Assembly (NCBI RefSeq): GCF_030268685.1
Contig: NZ_BSRQ01000028.1
Location: 1 to 64,000, forward strand
Origin: Microtetraspora sp. NBRC 13810
Lineage (GTDB): Bacteria > Actinomycetota > Actinomycetes > Streptosporangiales > Streptosporangiaceae
Length of the DNA: 64,000 nucleotides
Direction of reading: 5' to 3'
The notes beneath the pieces are model-generated. The model did not search any database. It had not been told where the DNA came from and saw nothing but the letters and a program-made list of their open reading frames with translations. Below are positions 15,476-24,442 of this stretch, piece after piece (the stretch's first letter is position 1; each line of letters opens with the position of its first letter). A program made the position numbers and the translations under genes.

Positions 15476-16663
15476 ATGGTCACACAGGATGTACGCCCGC
15501 ACTCGACCTTACGGGCGTGGCTCGGCGTTTCCGCGATCACAGCCAGTCTGTTCGTCTTCCTCACCACTGAACTGATGCCCGTCGGCCTGCTCACCCCGGT
15601 CAGCTCAAGCCTGGGGATATCCGTGGGCGTCGCCGGGCTGATGGTTACGCTGTACGGCGTCTCAGCCGGGCTCGGCGTGCCGTTCATCACGGCATGGACC
15701 AGGCGCGTCAACCGGCGCGTGTTGCTGTCCGCGCTGCTGGCGATACTGGCCGTGGGAAACGTCATCACCGCCGTCTCGCCGAACTACCCGCTGGTACTGA
15801 CGACGCGGCTCGTCATGGGATTCGCCAGCGGCGTGTTCTGGGCCATCGGCGTGAGCATGGCGATGCGCCTCGTCCCGGCACACCGCGCGAGCAGGGCGGC
15901 GGCGGTCGTGATGTCCGGCATCTCGATCGCCGCCGTGGTGGGCATACCGCTGGGGACGCTTCTGGAAAGCCTCACCGACTGGCGCACCACGTTCCTCATC
16001 TGGAGCGGCCTCAGCGTGCTGGTGTTCCTCGCGGTCGCCGCCATAATCCCATCGCTGCCCTCGGCGAACGCGGTCTCGGTCCGCGAGGTCTTCGGACTCC
16101 CGCTCAGGAACGCGCCGCTCCGCCTGGTGCTCATCACCGTCGTCCTGTTCGTGCTCGGCCATTTCGGGGCCTACACGTTCATACGCCCCTTCCTGGAGGC
16201 CAACGCCTCCGCCACGCCCGCCTTCATCACCGTACTGCTGATGATGTACGGCGTCGGCGGCGCCGCCGGGAACTTCATCGCCGGATACACGGTGAACAGA
16301 AGCCTGCGCGGCAGCTTCGTCGCCGGCTGCGCGGGACTCGTGGTGTCCCTGCTCCTGCTGCTCACGATCGGTCACGGGCAGGCCGTCTCGATCGTCTCGC
16401 TGGTCCTCTGGGGAGTCTCCTTCGGCGTCGTCCAGCTGTGCCAGATCAACATGACGCAGGCCGCCGCACCCGACACCTTCGAAGCCGCGATGTCGCTCAA
16501 CACCATGGCCTACAACACGTCCATCGCACTCGGAGCGCTTTTCGGCGGGCTGTTCGCCGACCACGCAGGCGTCACCAGTGTCGTCTGGTTCGGCGTGGCA
16601 CTGACGGCGGCTTCGCTGCTCCTCACCCTCTCGGCGTCGTTCCTCAGGCGTCGCGGCGGGTGA
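15476..16663 (+). CDS. MFS transporter (arabinose-efflux/drug exporter type)
   Basis: A 395-residue, 12-TM MFS protein with the DHA1-type N-terminus TASLFVFLTTELMPVGLLTP and motif A region AWTRRVNRRVLLSAL. The chosen ATG has AGAGAGAAG directly upstream; an in-frame GTG at 15455 would overlap that ribosome site. It starts 41 bp after the nitroreductase-like gene, so the two may be co-transcribed. Its 3' end overlaps the convergent ABC permease gene by 20 bp. Codon use is a little less G+C-biased than the neighbours (several ATA isoleucine codons), which may hint at separate origin. Confidence 0.88.
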   Translation: MVTQDVRPHSTLRAWLGVSAITASLFVFLTTELMPVGLLTPVSSSLGISVGVAGLMVTLYGVSAGLGVPFITAWTRRVNRRVLLSALLAILAVGNVITAVSPNYPLVLTTRLVMGFASGVFWAIGVSMAMRLVPAHRASRAAAVVMSGISIAAVVGIPLGTLLESLTDWRTTFLIWSGLSVLVFLAVAAIIPSLPSANAVSVREVFGLPLRNAPLRLVLITVVLFVLGHFGAYTFIRPFLEANASATPAFITVLLMMYGVGGAAGNFIAGYTVNRSLRGSFVAGCAGLVVSLLLLLTIGHGQAVSIVSLVLWGVSFGVVQLCQINMTQAAAPDTFEAAMSLNTMAYNTSIALGALFGGLFADHAGVTSVVWFGVALTAASLLLTLSASFLRRRGG

Positions 16664-17390
16664 TCGCGAAGGCTGCCGCGAGGAGGGAGATCACGACATA
16701 GCTCGTGAGGATGGCGACGGCCGGCAAGGGGCCGAAGGCTCCGGCGTCCGGAACGCCGGCCAGTTGCCTCGTCAGCGCCGGGATCGTCAGCGAGCTTGAC
16801 CAGTCGTTCCACGGGGCGGGGAGGAAGCGCTCGATCACGGTCGGGGACAGCAGGAGGGCGACCAGCGCGACGAGCGCACCCGATGTCGAACGCAGAACCG
16901 TGGCCAGGCCCAGCCCCGTCACCGCGGCGACGGCGCAGCCGGCGCCCGTCGCCAGCACCTCGGACAGCGCGGCCGGTTCGGCGAACGAGGCGCCGATCGG
17001 ACGCCCGCCCACCACCGCCTGTGCGGTGAAGTAGGTGGCGAACGCCAGCACCTGACCCGCGATCGCGGCCACGGCGGCCACCACGGCCGCCTTGGCCGGG
17101 ATGAGGGTCCACGGGCGCCGGATCGTGGTCAGCGTCAGCCTGATCATGCCGGTGCCGTACTCGCCGGAGATGGCCAGCACGCCCAGCATGCCGAAGAGCA
17201 CGGGAGGGATGTCGGCGCTGAAGCCGAGCCCCGTGCCGACGGGCTCGCCGCCGGCATGGATGTCGTGGTAGCGCGAGATCGACAGGGCGGCGAAGCCGGT
17301 GAGCGCCACGGCCGAGAGCGTGGAGGCCAGGACGTAGTAGGTGGACCGGAGCGAGCGCAGCTTGACCCATTCCGACGCGACGACGTTCAT
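16644..17390 (-). CDS. ABC-2 type permease
   Basis: A 248-residue membrane protein with six predicted helices. It begins MNVVASEWVKLRSLRSTYYV, the amphipathic start typical of ABC-2 permeases of the NatB/BcrB type, followed by SGEYGTGMIRLTL between TM2 and TM3. Its start codon overlaps the ATPase stop by four bases (ATGA), so translation is coupled. With the ATPase it should form an exporter of a peptide antibiotic, lipid or Na+. It closes an operon that begins with a secreted hydrolase. Confidence 0.88.
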   Translation of the reverse strand: MNVVASEWVKLRSLRSTYYVLASTLSAVALTGFAALSISRYHDIHAGGEPVGTGLGFSADIPPVLFGMLGVLAISGEYGTGMIRLTLTTIRRPWTLIPAKAAVVAAVAAIAGQVLAFATYFTAQAVVGGRPIGASFAEPAALSEVLATGAGCAVAAVTGLGLATVLRSTSGALVALVALLLSPTVIERFLPAPWNDWSSSLTIPALTRQLAGVPDAGAFGPLPAVAILTSYVVISLLAAAFAITRRDA

Positions 17391-18277
17391 CGGGTTATCT
17401 CCATGAAGACCTCTTCCAACGACTTCTGACGCGGCGCCAGCTCGTGGACGGCGCAGCCGTTCGCCAGGGCGGCGTCACCGACGGTGGCCGCGGGCAGGCC
17501 GGTCACCAGCAACTCCCCTTCGTCCCCCGGCGTAGAGGCGGTCCGGCGCACGGTCGCTCCCGCCGCTTCGAGCACCCTGGCCAGGCGGGCCGCGTGCGGT
17601 GACCGGACCAGGACGTCGCCCTGGAAGCGGGCCAGGAGTCCCGCCGTCGAGGTGTCCTCGATCAGCTGACCGCGGCCGATGATGACGAGCCGGTCGGCGG
17701 TAAGCGACATCTCGGTCATCAGATGGCTCGACAGGAGGACGGTCCGCCCCTCGGCCGCCAGAGATCTCAGCAGTGTCCTGAGCCAGCGGATGCCGTCGGG
17801 GTCCAGGCCGTTGACCGGTTCGTCGAGAATGAGCACTCCCGGGTCGCCGAGGAGTGCCGCCGCGATGCCGAGACGCTGGCGCATCCCCTGGGAGAACCCG
17901 GCGATCCGCTTGCGTGCCGCGCCGGCCAGGCCGACCTCCTCAAGAACCCGGACGACTCTGCGGCGCGCGATCCCACCGGCACAGGCCAGCGCCAGGAGAT
18001 GATCGAACGCGCTGCGCCCGCCCTGCACCTCGGTGGCGTCGAGCATGGCGCCGACCTCCCGCATCGGATCCTTGAGGTCGCGCCTGCGGACACCGTTGAT
18101 CAACGCCCTGCCCGAGGTGGGCGCGTGCAGGCCGAGGATCACCCGCATGGTGGTGGACTTGCCGGCCCCGTTGTGCCCGAGGAAGCCGGTGACCTGGCCG
18201 GGCTTGACGTCGAACGTCAGTCCCGAGACCGCCCGGGTGGAACCGTACACCTTCGTCAGTTCGACGACCTCGATCAT
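17387..18277 (-). CDS. ABC transporter ATP-binding protein (BcrA/NatA-like)
   Basis: A 296-residue ATPase with Walker A GHNGAGKS, signature FSQGMRQR (SQG in place of SGG), Walker B VLILDEP and switch His in LLSSHL. The C-terminal 90 residues are the accessory domain seen in CcmA/BcrA-type drug exporters. It begins at the ATG at 18277, overlapping the stop of the hydrolase gene by four bases, and its own stop overlaps the permease start. It powers export by the downstream permease. Confidence 0.92.
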   Translation of the reverse strand: MIEVVELTKVYGSTRAVSGLTFDVKPGQVTGFLGHNGAGKSTTMRVILGLHAPTSGRALINGVRRRDLKDPMREVGAMLDATEVQGGRSAFDHLLALACAGGIARRRVVRVLEEVGLAGAARKRIAGFSQGMRQRLGIAAALLGDPGVLILDEPVNGLDPDGIRWLRTLLRSLAAEGRTVLLSSHLMTEMSLTADRLVIIGRGQLIEDTSTAGLLARFQGDVLVRSPHAARLARVLEAAGATVRRTASTPGDEGELLVTGLPAATVGDAALANGCAVHELAPRQKSLEEVFMEITR

Positions 18278-19740
18278 TTCCCCACCCGTTGGATCCGCTC
18301 GGCCGGGCAGCGCGTGCCCTGCGCGGGCACCGCCCCCGTCGTCAGGTAGGCGAGGACATGCCGCCGCAGACAGGAGTTGCCTCCCCACGACGCGTGGCCG
18401 TCGCCGTGCCACAGGACACGCGCGGAGGGAATCTGCCCGGCCACGTGCCGCTGACCGAGATAGTTGGTGTTGTTGTCGAGCTCCCCGATCGCGAAGAGGA
18501 TCGGCGGGACGTCCCGCACGCGCAACGGGTGCGACGCCCAGGACGCGCCCCCGCCGCGCCCCCAGCACCGTCCGAGCTCGTAACGTCCCTCGATCCAGCC
18601 GAACCTCGGTGCGATCGCCCGGAGTCTGGCCTCGATGCCCTGGAACTCCTCATACGTGGGCAACTTCGGCATGAAGTCGTTGCAGAGGGAGTCCTGGGAG
18701 ACGGACGAGCTGCCCGGATCCGGCGCGAGCTCGGTCAGGAAGTGCGCGGCGTCGCCGTCGAGGGCCTTCCGGATGGCGGTCGCGAACTGCGGCCAGAGCG
18801 CCGGGTTCATGCCCTTGACCGCGCCCGCGTACAGCTGTCCCTCGTCCACCGTTCTGCCGGCCGACGCCGGCAGCGGAGCGCGGCGCGCCCGCGCGGCCAG
18901 CTCGTCCCACGCCTCGCCCGCATCCCTGCCGCGCAGGGCGCAGTCCGTACGGCCGGCGCACCAGTCACGGAAGCGGGTGAGATGCCGCTCCTGCACCCGC
19001 GCATAATTGCGCACCCAGGGCTCGAACTCCGGCTGGGTGTGATCGGCGGTCCCGTCGAAATACATCCGTTCCACCCGCTGCGGGAACAGCTCCAGATATG
19101 CCTGGGCGTAGACGGTCCCGTAGGAGTTGCCCGCATAGCGGAGCTTCTCCTGGCCGAGCGCGGCGCGCAGCGCGTCGATGTCGTGTGCCACGTTCCAGGC
19201 CGTCATCCCACGCCATGCCGATCTGGCCGCCTTGCGGCAGCTCGCCTGATGGGCCGCGTTCTTGGCGGCGTGGGCGTCCCAGTCCCGTTTCGTTCGCGCG
19301 CCGATCAGTCCGAAGATGGAGGCCGCGGGCTCCGCGCAGCTCACCGCCTTGCCGCTCCTGGGTTCGGACAGCCCGCGCGGATCGATGGCGATGACGTCGA
19401 ACCGGCTCCGCAGCTCCTTGAGCACCGCCGGCAGTTCGGGCGGGAACTCGGGATCGTCCGACGGCCTGAGCATCGCCGTGCTGGTCCCCGGGCCTCCGAA
19501 GTTGACGATCAGGGGTCCCATGCTCCGGCCCGTCGCCGGCAGTTCGGCCACGTGCACCGAGGTCCTGGGCCCGCCCGGGTCGCCCCAGTCCACCGGAACG
19601 ACCAGCTCGGCGCATCGCAGGCCGTCACCGCACTCCTTCCAGACGAGGCGAAAAGCCTGCGCCGAGGCCAGCGCGATGCCGCCGAGTGACACGGTGAGGC
19701 AGCCGGCGAGGCACAGCGCGATGAGTGTGCGTCGATTCAT
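18274..19740 (-). CDS. Secreted alpha/beta-hydrolase, tripeptidyl-aminopeptidase type
   Basis: A 488-residue protein of the S33/SlpD-Tap family found in streptomycetes, which release N-terminal peptides outside the cell. The signal peptide is MNRRTLIALCLAGC to ASAQA (29). The nucleophile S206 lies in GNSYGT, the oxyanion segment is NFGGPGTS, the acid is in GELDNNT and the His in GDGHASWG. Cys-rich C-terminal pairs (SLCNDF, RCWGRG, SCLRRH) are usual for the family. The start at 19740 gives a clean signal peptide; the frame extends to 19776. It is translationally coupled to an ABC exporter and divergent from a two-component system. Confidence 0.85.
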   Translation of the reverse strand: MNRRTLIALCLAGCLTVSLGGIALASAQAFRLVWKECGDGLRCAELVVPVDWGDPGGPRTSVHVAELPATGRSMGPLIVNFGGPGTSTAMLRPSDDPEFPPELPAVLKELRSRFDVIAIDPRGLSEPRSGKAVSCAEPAASIFGLIGARTKRDWDAHAAKNAAHQASCRKAARSAWRGMTAWNVAHDIDALRAALGQEKLRYAGNSYGTVYAQAYLELFPQRVERMYFDGTADHTQPEFEPWVRNYARVQERHLTRFRDWCAGRTDCALRGRDAGEAWDELAARARRAPLPASAGRTVDEGQLYAGAVKGMNPALWPQFATAIRKALDGDAAHFLTELAPDPGSSSVSQDSLCNDFMPKLPTYEEFQGIEARLRAIAPRFGWIEGRYELGRCWGRGGGASWASHPLRVRDVPPILFAIGELDNNTNYLGQRHVAGQIPSARVLWHGDGHASWGGNSCLRRHVLAYLTTGAVPAQGTRCPAERIQRVGK

Positions 19741-19905
19741 GCGGCCAACGATCCGGCACGTGGCGGTTGCGCACATCGGAGCCGGATCCGGTCTTGCCGA
19801 TCAGACCGGGGTCATACGGTGCGGGCGTACGAGAGCGGAGTAGGACTCCGGTCCGACAGCTCGTGCTCAGATCCGCTCGCGGTCGTTCCTCGATAGCGTC
19901 GGGAT

Positions 19906-21024
19906 GTGAACCTGCTCGCCAGGCGGCCTCCGCTCAGCCTGCTCGTCCTCGCCGACACCGTCGTCGCGGTGCTGCTCGCACGGGTGTCCACGACGGACGC
20001 GCCGGGCCTGAACGTGAGCACCGCGGCGGCACTGGCCTGCTGGCTGCCGGTGGCGGTGCGGCGGATCCGGCCGGTGCCCGCATACTGCGGCGCCCTGCTG
20101 GCCTGCCTCCTCGCGCCCGCGCTGCAAGTGAACCAGCCGCTGATGATCGTGGCGGTGGCTCTGGCCGTCTACCCGGTGGCGGTCACCCAACCGGCGCGGC
20201 GCTCGGCGATCGCCCTCGTCGCGGGCCTGCTCGTGACCGGAGGCGCACTGCTGGTCTCGGCGCTGGGCGCGCCGGGACGGACGAACGGCTGGCCGGACCC
20301 CGTCTTCATCGTCGGGATGACCTGTCTGGTCGTGGGAGCGAGCTGGAGCCTCGGTACGGCGGCGCGCACCCGCCGCGAGTTCGCCGCGCGCGAGGCCAGG
20401 AGGCAGGCCGAGAAGGCGGTGGCCGACGAACGCCTGCGGATCTCGCGCGAGCTGCACGATGTCGTCGCCCATTCCATGAGCATGATCACCGTCAAGGCGG
20501 GGGTGGCGGCCAAGGTCCTGGACAAGCACCCGGAGGAAGGACGCAAGGCGTTGCGGGCCATCGAGGAGATCGGGCGCGGCTCGCTCGTGGAGATGCGCCA
20601 GCTCCTCGGCGCCCTGCGCGCACCCGGCGGCGCGCCCGAGCACACGCCGCTCCCCGGCCTCGTCGACCTGCCGTCCCTGGCACACCGAGCAGCGGAGGCC
20701 GGCGTGCAGGTGGACCTCTCCGTGAGCGGAGACGTGCCCGGCAGCATGGAACTGTCCGTCTATCGCATTGTGCAGGAGGCGATCACCAACGTCGTCAGGC
20801 ACGCCGCTCCCGCCCGTTGCCGGGCCAGCGTGTCCGTCGTCGACGGGCTGTTGAGCATCTCCGTGACCGACGACGGACCGGGGCGGCGCGTCCTGCCGGG
20901 CGAGACGGGCGGACACGGCCTCGCCGGGATGCGCGAACGGGCCATGATGTACGGCGGCGCCTTCGAGGCCGGCCCCCTGCCAGGGAGCGGGTTCGGCGTG
21001 CGCGCGTCATGGGAGATCCCCTGA
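19906..21024 (+). CDS. Sensor histidine kinase (HisKA_3 class)
   Basis: A 372-residue membrane kinase. Four or five TM helices (to about 148) lack a large extracytoplasmic domain, and a coiled coil (155-175) leads to the dimerisation helix with H184 in RISRELHDVVAHS. The ATPase domain has an intact N box (QEAITNVVRHA) and G boxes (DDGPG, GHGLAGMRERA). It begins at GTG. With the response regulator 106 bp downstream it forms a two-component system. It lies divergent to the hydrolase-ABC operon, which it probably controls, in the manner of intramembrane-sensing kinases next to ABC exporters. Confidence 0.9.
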   Translation: MNLLARRPPLSLLVLADTVVAVLLARVSTTDAPGLNVSTAAALACWLPVAVRRIRPVPAYCGALLACLLAPALQVNQPLMIVAVALAVYPVAVTQPARRSAIALVAGLLVTGGALLVSALGAPGRTNGWPDPVFIVGMTCLVVGASWSLGTAARTRREFAAREARRQAEKAVADERLRISRELHDVVAHSMSMITVKAGVAAKVLDKHPEEGRKALRAIEEIGRGSLVEMRQLLGALRAPGGAPEHTPLPGLVDLPSLAHRAAEAGVQVDLSVSGDVPGSMELSVYRIVQEAITNVVRHAAPARCRASVSVVDGLLSISVTDDGPGRRVLPGETGGHGLAGMRERAMMYGGAFEAGPLPGSGFGVRASWEIP

Positions 21025-21130
21025 ACGCGCACACTTCCCTCGGTGGAGGTCTCCCTTCGCGAGCCCGGCATCCGTGGTACTGAGTAGAGGGTCCGCGGAT
21101 CAGGCCGAGCCCGCGTGAGGTGGGCATGTC

Positions 21131-21781
21131 GTGGGAGATCTCTTGATTCGAGTGCTCGTCGCCGACGATCAGGCACTGCTGCGCGGCAGCTTCCGGCTGC
21201 TGATCGACTCGGAGGACGACCTCACCGTGGTCGGGGAAGCGGCCGACGGACTCCAGGCGGTGACGCTCGCGCGGACGGAGTCACCCGATGTGGTTCTCAT
21301 GGACGTCCGGATGCCGGAGATGGACGGCATCACCGCGACCGGGCAGATCGCCGGCGACACCCGGGTGCTCATCCTGACCACGTTCGACCTCGACGAGTAC
21401 GTCTATTCGGCGCTGCGGGCGGGCGCCAGCGGTTTCCTCCTCAAGGACGCACCCCCCGACGACCTTCTGAAGGCGATTCGGGTGGTCGCGTCGGGCGAGA
21501 CCCTGATCGCGCCGAGCGTCACCACCCGACTGATCGCGGAGTTCGTACGGCGCCCCGCCCAGCGGGTCTTCCACGGCCTCGACACGTTGACGGATCGGGA
21601 GCGCGAGGTCCTCACCCTCATAGCCCACGGCCTGTCCAACACCGAACTCTGCACCCAACTCCGCCTGAGCCCCGGAACCGTGAAAACACACATCAGCCGC
21701 CTACTGGCCAAACTACAAGCCCGAGACCGCGCCCAACTCGTCATAGCCGCCTACGAAGCCGGCCTGGTCACTCCACGTTGA
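21131..21781 (+). CDS. LuxR/NarL-type response regulator
   Basis: A 216-residue partner of the kinase upstream. The receiver (6-125) has acidic D12 and D13, phospho-acceptor D58 in VLMDVRMPEMDG and a Lys in FLLKDAPPD; the LuxR HTH spans about 150-210. GTG at 21131 follows GAGGTGGG. A TTG four codons later (LIRVLVADD) would also give a complete receiver. Its last 70 bases are unusually A-rich for the region. A strong two-sided hairpin follows at 21821. Confidence 0.9.
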   Translation: MGDLLIRVLVADDQALLRGSFRLLIDSEDDLTVVGEAADGLQAVTLARTESPDVVLMDVRMPEMDGITATGQIAGDTRVLILTTFDLDEYVYSALRAGASGFLLKDAPPDDLLKAIRVVASGETLIAPSVTTRLIAEFVRRPAQRVFHGLDTLTDREREVLTLIAHGLSNTELCTQLRLSPGTVKTHISRLLAKLQARDRAQLVIAAYEAGLVTPR

Positions 21782-21820
21782 CGACTCGCCCCCCGCGGTC
21801 GCCACATGATCACGACATGC

Positions 21821-21859
21821 AAAGAGCCTCTGACCTGCCCAGCAGGTAAGAGGCTCTTT
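21821..21859 (-). terminator. Strong bidirectional terminator between response regulator and tRNA-Ser
   Basis: An 18-bp stem (AAAGAGCCTCTgACCTGC with its near-perfect complement, one mismatch) with a three-base loop. Runs of T follow on both strands. It serves the tRNA gene on the reverse strand and probably also the regulator on the forward strand. Confidence 0.85.
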
Positions 21860-21863
21860 TCGG

Positions 21864-21951
21864 TGGCGGTGGAGGTGGGATTTGAACCCACGGAAGGTTG
21901 CCCTTCACACGCTTTCGAGGCGTGCGCCCTCGGCCACTAGGCGACTCCACC
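21864..21951 (-). tRNA. tRNA-Ser (anticodon CGA)
   Basis: An 88-base class II tRNA on the reverse strand. The acceptor GGTGGAG pairs with CTCCACC, followed by G and an encoded CCA. The anticodon loop CTCGAAA gives CGA (reads UCG), the variable arm is long as expected for Ser, and the T loop GTTCAAATC is standard. A strong terminator follows at once. Confidence 0.97.
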
Positions 21952-21978
21952 GCGAAAGAGCCTACCGGATAACCGTGG

Positions 21979-22428
21979 TTACCGGCGAGTCGTGAAGAAA
22001 CGCCTGAGTACGGCGGCGCAGTCTTCGGCGAGGACGCCCATGACGACCTCGGGGCGGTGGTTGAGGCGGCGGTCGCGGATCACGTCCCACAGGGAGCCGG
22101 CGGCGCCGGCCTTCTCGTCCACGGCGCCGTAGACGACGCGGTCGACGCGGGCGAGGACGGCGGCGCCGGCGCACATTGTGCAGGGTTCGAGGGTGACGAC
22201 GAGGGTGCAGCCGGTGAGGCGCCATTCGCCTCGGGCGCGCGCCGCCGTACGCAGGGCCAGGATCTCGGCGTGCGCGGTGGGGTCGGCGCTCGCCTCCCTG
22301 TCGTTGCCGGCGGCGGCGAGCACCTCGCCCTCGGGGCCGAGGACGACGGCGCCGACCGGGACCTCGCCGCGCTCGGCGGCGAGGTCGGCCTGCGCCAGGG
22401 CCAGGCGCATCGCCTCGGTGTGGTCCAA
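21979..22428 (-). CDS. tadA: tRNA-specific adenosine deaminase TadA
   Basis: A 149-residue zinc deaminase that converts A34 to inosine in tRNA-Arg(ACG). The HAE motif (H53, E55) and PCTMC (C83, C86) give the zinc site and proton shuttle. The reading frame starts at TTG 22428, two bases after the stop of the upstream gene, so translation is probably coupled; an internal ATG (MRLALAQ, codon 7) has no better ribosome site. The gene is directly downstream of two acidic proteins that usually travel with tadA in actinomycetes. Confidence 0.93.
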   Translation of the reverse strand: MDHTEAMRLALAQADLAAERGEVPVGAVVLGPEGEVLAAAGNDREASADPTAHAEILALRTAARARGEWRLTGCTLVVTLEPCTMCAGAAVLARVDRVVYGAVDEKAGAAGSLWDVIRDRRLNHRPEVVMGVLAEDCAAVLRRFFTTRR

Positions 22429-22430
22429 GG

Positions 22431-22922
22431 TCAGTGCAGGCGGTCGAGCTCGTCGGCGAAGGCGAGGCGCTCGGCGATCACGGACAGCGTGTCAGCGGGG
22501 AGCATGCCCTCCTCCATGCTGAGCTCGATGAGCTCCTCGGAGGTCACGCCGAGGTCGCTGAGCAGCTCGAAGTCGCCGGCGGGGCGGACGCCGAGGTCGG
22601 AGGTCTCCTTGTCGGGGGCGACTCCGGCGAGCTCGGTGAACAACGCGCCGAGCGAGTCGTTGACCCCTGCCTGAACGTCGGAGAGGAACACCCGGGGCTC
22701 GTCGTCGTCCTGGTAACGCACGATCGCGAACCATTCGTCCTCGACCTCGACGCAGAGCAGGGTCAGCTCGTCGCCGTCCAGGCCGAGGCGCTCCTGTACG
22801 GCGTCGCTGAGATCGTCGACGATCTCGACCTCGCTGAGGTCGACCTCGGCTCCGGTCCAGCCGTCTTCGGTCCGGACGAAGGCAGCGGAGAACAAACTAC
22901 TTCCTGTCGGTTTGGAGGGCAT
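22431..22922 (-). CDS. tRNA adenosine deaminase-associated protein
   Basis: A 163-residue acidic protein with no TM or signal. SAAFVRTEDGWTGAEVDLSE and LLCVEVEDEWFAIVRYQDDD suggest a small alpha/beta fold, followed by an Asp/Glu-rich helical C-terminus (LSDLGVTSEELIELSMEEGM). Its close spacing to tadA (2 bp) is the basis of the usual name; the biochemical role is unknown. It resembles the next gene upstream, with a shared pattern FLSDVQA/FLSDIAA and ELLSDLG/FADLG near the C-terminus, so the two look like tandem paralogues. Confidence 0.8.
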   Translation of the reverse strand: MPSKPTGSSLFSAAFVRTEDGWTGAEVDLSEVEIVDDLSDAVQERLGLDGDELTLLCVEVEDEWFAIVRYQDDDEPRVFLSDVQAGVNDSLGALFTELAGVAPDKETSDLGVRPAGDFELLSDLGVTSEELIELSMEEGMLPADTLSVIAERLAFADELDRLH

Positions 22923-22938
22923 GGGCTAGCTCCCGGAA

Positions 22939-23448
22939 TCAGCCGAACACCGAGTCGAGGGCGCGTTCGAACGGCTCGGAGAATCCCAGCCGCGCGGCGA
23001 TGCTGGAGAGCACCTCGTCGGGAAGGAGCTCGAAGTCGCCGGAGAGGGCGCCGAGCTCCATCTCGTCAAGACCGAGGTCAGCGAAGATCGACAGATCCCC
23101 GGCCGGGAGGGCGATCTCCTCGTCCTGGAGGATCGCGTCGAGCTCGTCCTCGTCCGGAACCGGCACGTCGAGGTACTCCAGGGCCTGCTGCGCCAAGGGC
23201 CAGTCCCACGACGCGGCGATATCGGACAGGAACAGGCTCACTCGCTCGCCAATCACCCGTAGCGCCACGAAGAACTCATCCCCCACGGCGACCAGGCCAA
23301 TCGTGCCACTGATGCTCGGCTGCTGCCTCATCGCGTGAATCAACCCGTGGAGATCGGAAGTGAGCGCAACCGGGAGCATCTCGGCTTCCCAGTGATCATC
23401 CTCCCGATAGACCACGATGGCGAAGTCGAGCGCATCTTCGTCTGTCAT
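22939..23448 (-). CDS. Second tadA-associated acidic protein (paralogue)
   Basis: A 169-residue protein resembling its downstream neighbour: DFAIVVYREDDHWEAEML, VGDEFFVALRVIG, FLSDIAASWDWP, then an acidic helical end with EMELGALSGDFELLPDEVLS. The ATG at 23448 has GGGTGG upstream; a GTG four codons earlier is possible. It is 16 bp before the next acidic protein gene, which is followed by tadA, so the three form one operon. The function is unknown. Confidence 0.75.
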   Translation of the reverse strand: MTDEDALDFAIVVYREDDHWEAEMLPVALTSDLHGLIHAMRQQPSISGTIGLVAVGDEFFVALRVIGERVSLFLSDIAASWDWPLAQQALEYLDVPVPDEDELDAILQDEEIALPAGDLSIFADLGLDEMELGALSGDFELLPDEVLSSIAARLGFSEPFERALDSVFG

Positions 23449-23588
23449 CGTCCACCCCACCGACGTGGTCTCTTACGGCCTCTCATGCTCCCAGAAGCAT
23501 CGAGTGGCCGTACGACCCTCCGACCAAATTGTGATCAAAACAACGGCCCGTATCGGCGCGCCGGTGGTTGAGGATAGCGTTGTCCTTC

Positions 23589-24227
23589 ATGCGTACCCTC
23601 GTGGTGGACCACCCTCTCGTCGCCCACAAGCTCACCGTGCTGCGTGATGTGCAGACGGACTCGCCGACGTTCCGCCGGCTGGCCGACGAGCTGGTGACGC
23701 TTCTCGCCTACGAGGCCACCCGCGACGTACGCGTGACGGATGTCACCGTCCAGACCCCCCTCGCCCCTGCGCACGGCGTACGGCTGGCCCGCCCGGCCCC
23801 GCTCGTCGTGCCGATCCTGCGCGCCGGGCTCGGCATGCTCGACGGCATGACCCGGCTGCTGCCCACGGCGGAGGTCGGCTTCCTCGGGATGATCCGCGAC
23901 GAGGGCACGCTGACCGCGCAGACGTACGCGACGCGGCTGCCGGAGGACCTCTCCGGGCGCCAGTGCTACGTGGTGGACCCGATGCTGGCCACCGGCGGCA
24001 CCCTGGCGGCGGCGATCGAGCTGCTCTTCGAGCGGGGCGCCGACGACGTGACGGCGCTGTGCCTGCTGGCCGCGCCCGAGGGGCTGGCGCTGCTGGACAA
24101 GACGTTCGGCGAGCCGGCCCGGCCGGTGCGGGTGGTGACCGCCGCCCTGGACGAGCGGCTGAACGAGAACGGCTACATCGTGCCCGGCCTGGGTGACGCC
24201 GGAGACCGCCTCTACGGCGTGGTCTGA
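23589..24227 (+). CDS. upp: Uracil phosphoribosyltransferase
   Basis: A 212-residue cytosolic enzyme converting uracil and PRPP to UMP. Recognised by [38 protein letters not shown], and the PRPP loop [15 protein letters not shown]; the C-terminal [12 protein letters not shown] binds uracil. Length is normal. There is no Shine-Dalgarno; TAGCGT at 23575-23580 lies eight bases before the ATG, so the message is probably leaderless. It is divergent from the tadA operon. Confidence 0.96.
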   Translation: MRTLVVDHPLVAHKLTVLRDVQTDSPTFRRLADELVTLLAYEATRDVRVTDVTVQTPLAPAHGVRLARPAPLVVPILRAGLGMLDGMTRLLPTAEVGFLGMIRDEGTLTAQTYATRLPEDLSGRQCYVVDPMLATGGTLAAAIELLFERGADDVTALCLLAAPEGLALLDKTFGEPARPVRVVTAALDERLNENGYIVPGLGDAGDRLYGVV

Positions 24228-24391
24228 CCCTTTCCACCCCCCGGGAAACCGCCCGCCGCACAATGACTTGCCGCGAAACGGTACCCTCTGCTCGGCCTTC
24301 GTTACATACTGTTCAGGTGTGGGTACGTAGAGTGACGAACACATCTCTTCTGTGTCCCGTCCGATTGGACCGGCACACATCTGGGAGAACC

Positions 24392-24442
24392 ATGAGCGAG
24401 CAGATCACCGGGCCTCCGCCAGACGCGCGAGCCCGGTCATGA
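24392..24442 (+). CDS. Possible 16-residue leader ORF
   Basis: An ATG with the good ribosome site GGGAGA encodes MSEQITGPPPDARARS and stops at TGA overlapping the ATG of the next small gene (ATGA). The arrangement suggests translational coupling. The peptide has no family resemblance. It could also mark a frameshifted N-terminus of the next gene. Confidence 0.35.
   Translation: MSEQITGPPPDARARS

Noticed and set aside
19690-19740. Lipobox (LAGC) in the secreted hydrolase
   Set aside because: The hydrophobic stretch continues well past the Cys and ends at an ASAQA signal peptidase I site, so secretion rather than lipidation is more likely.
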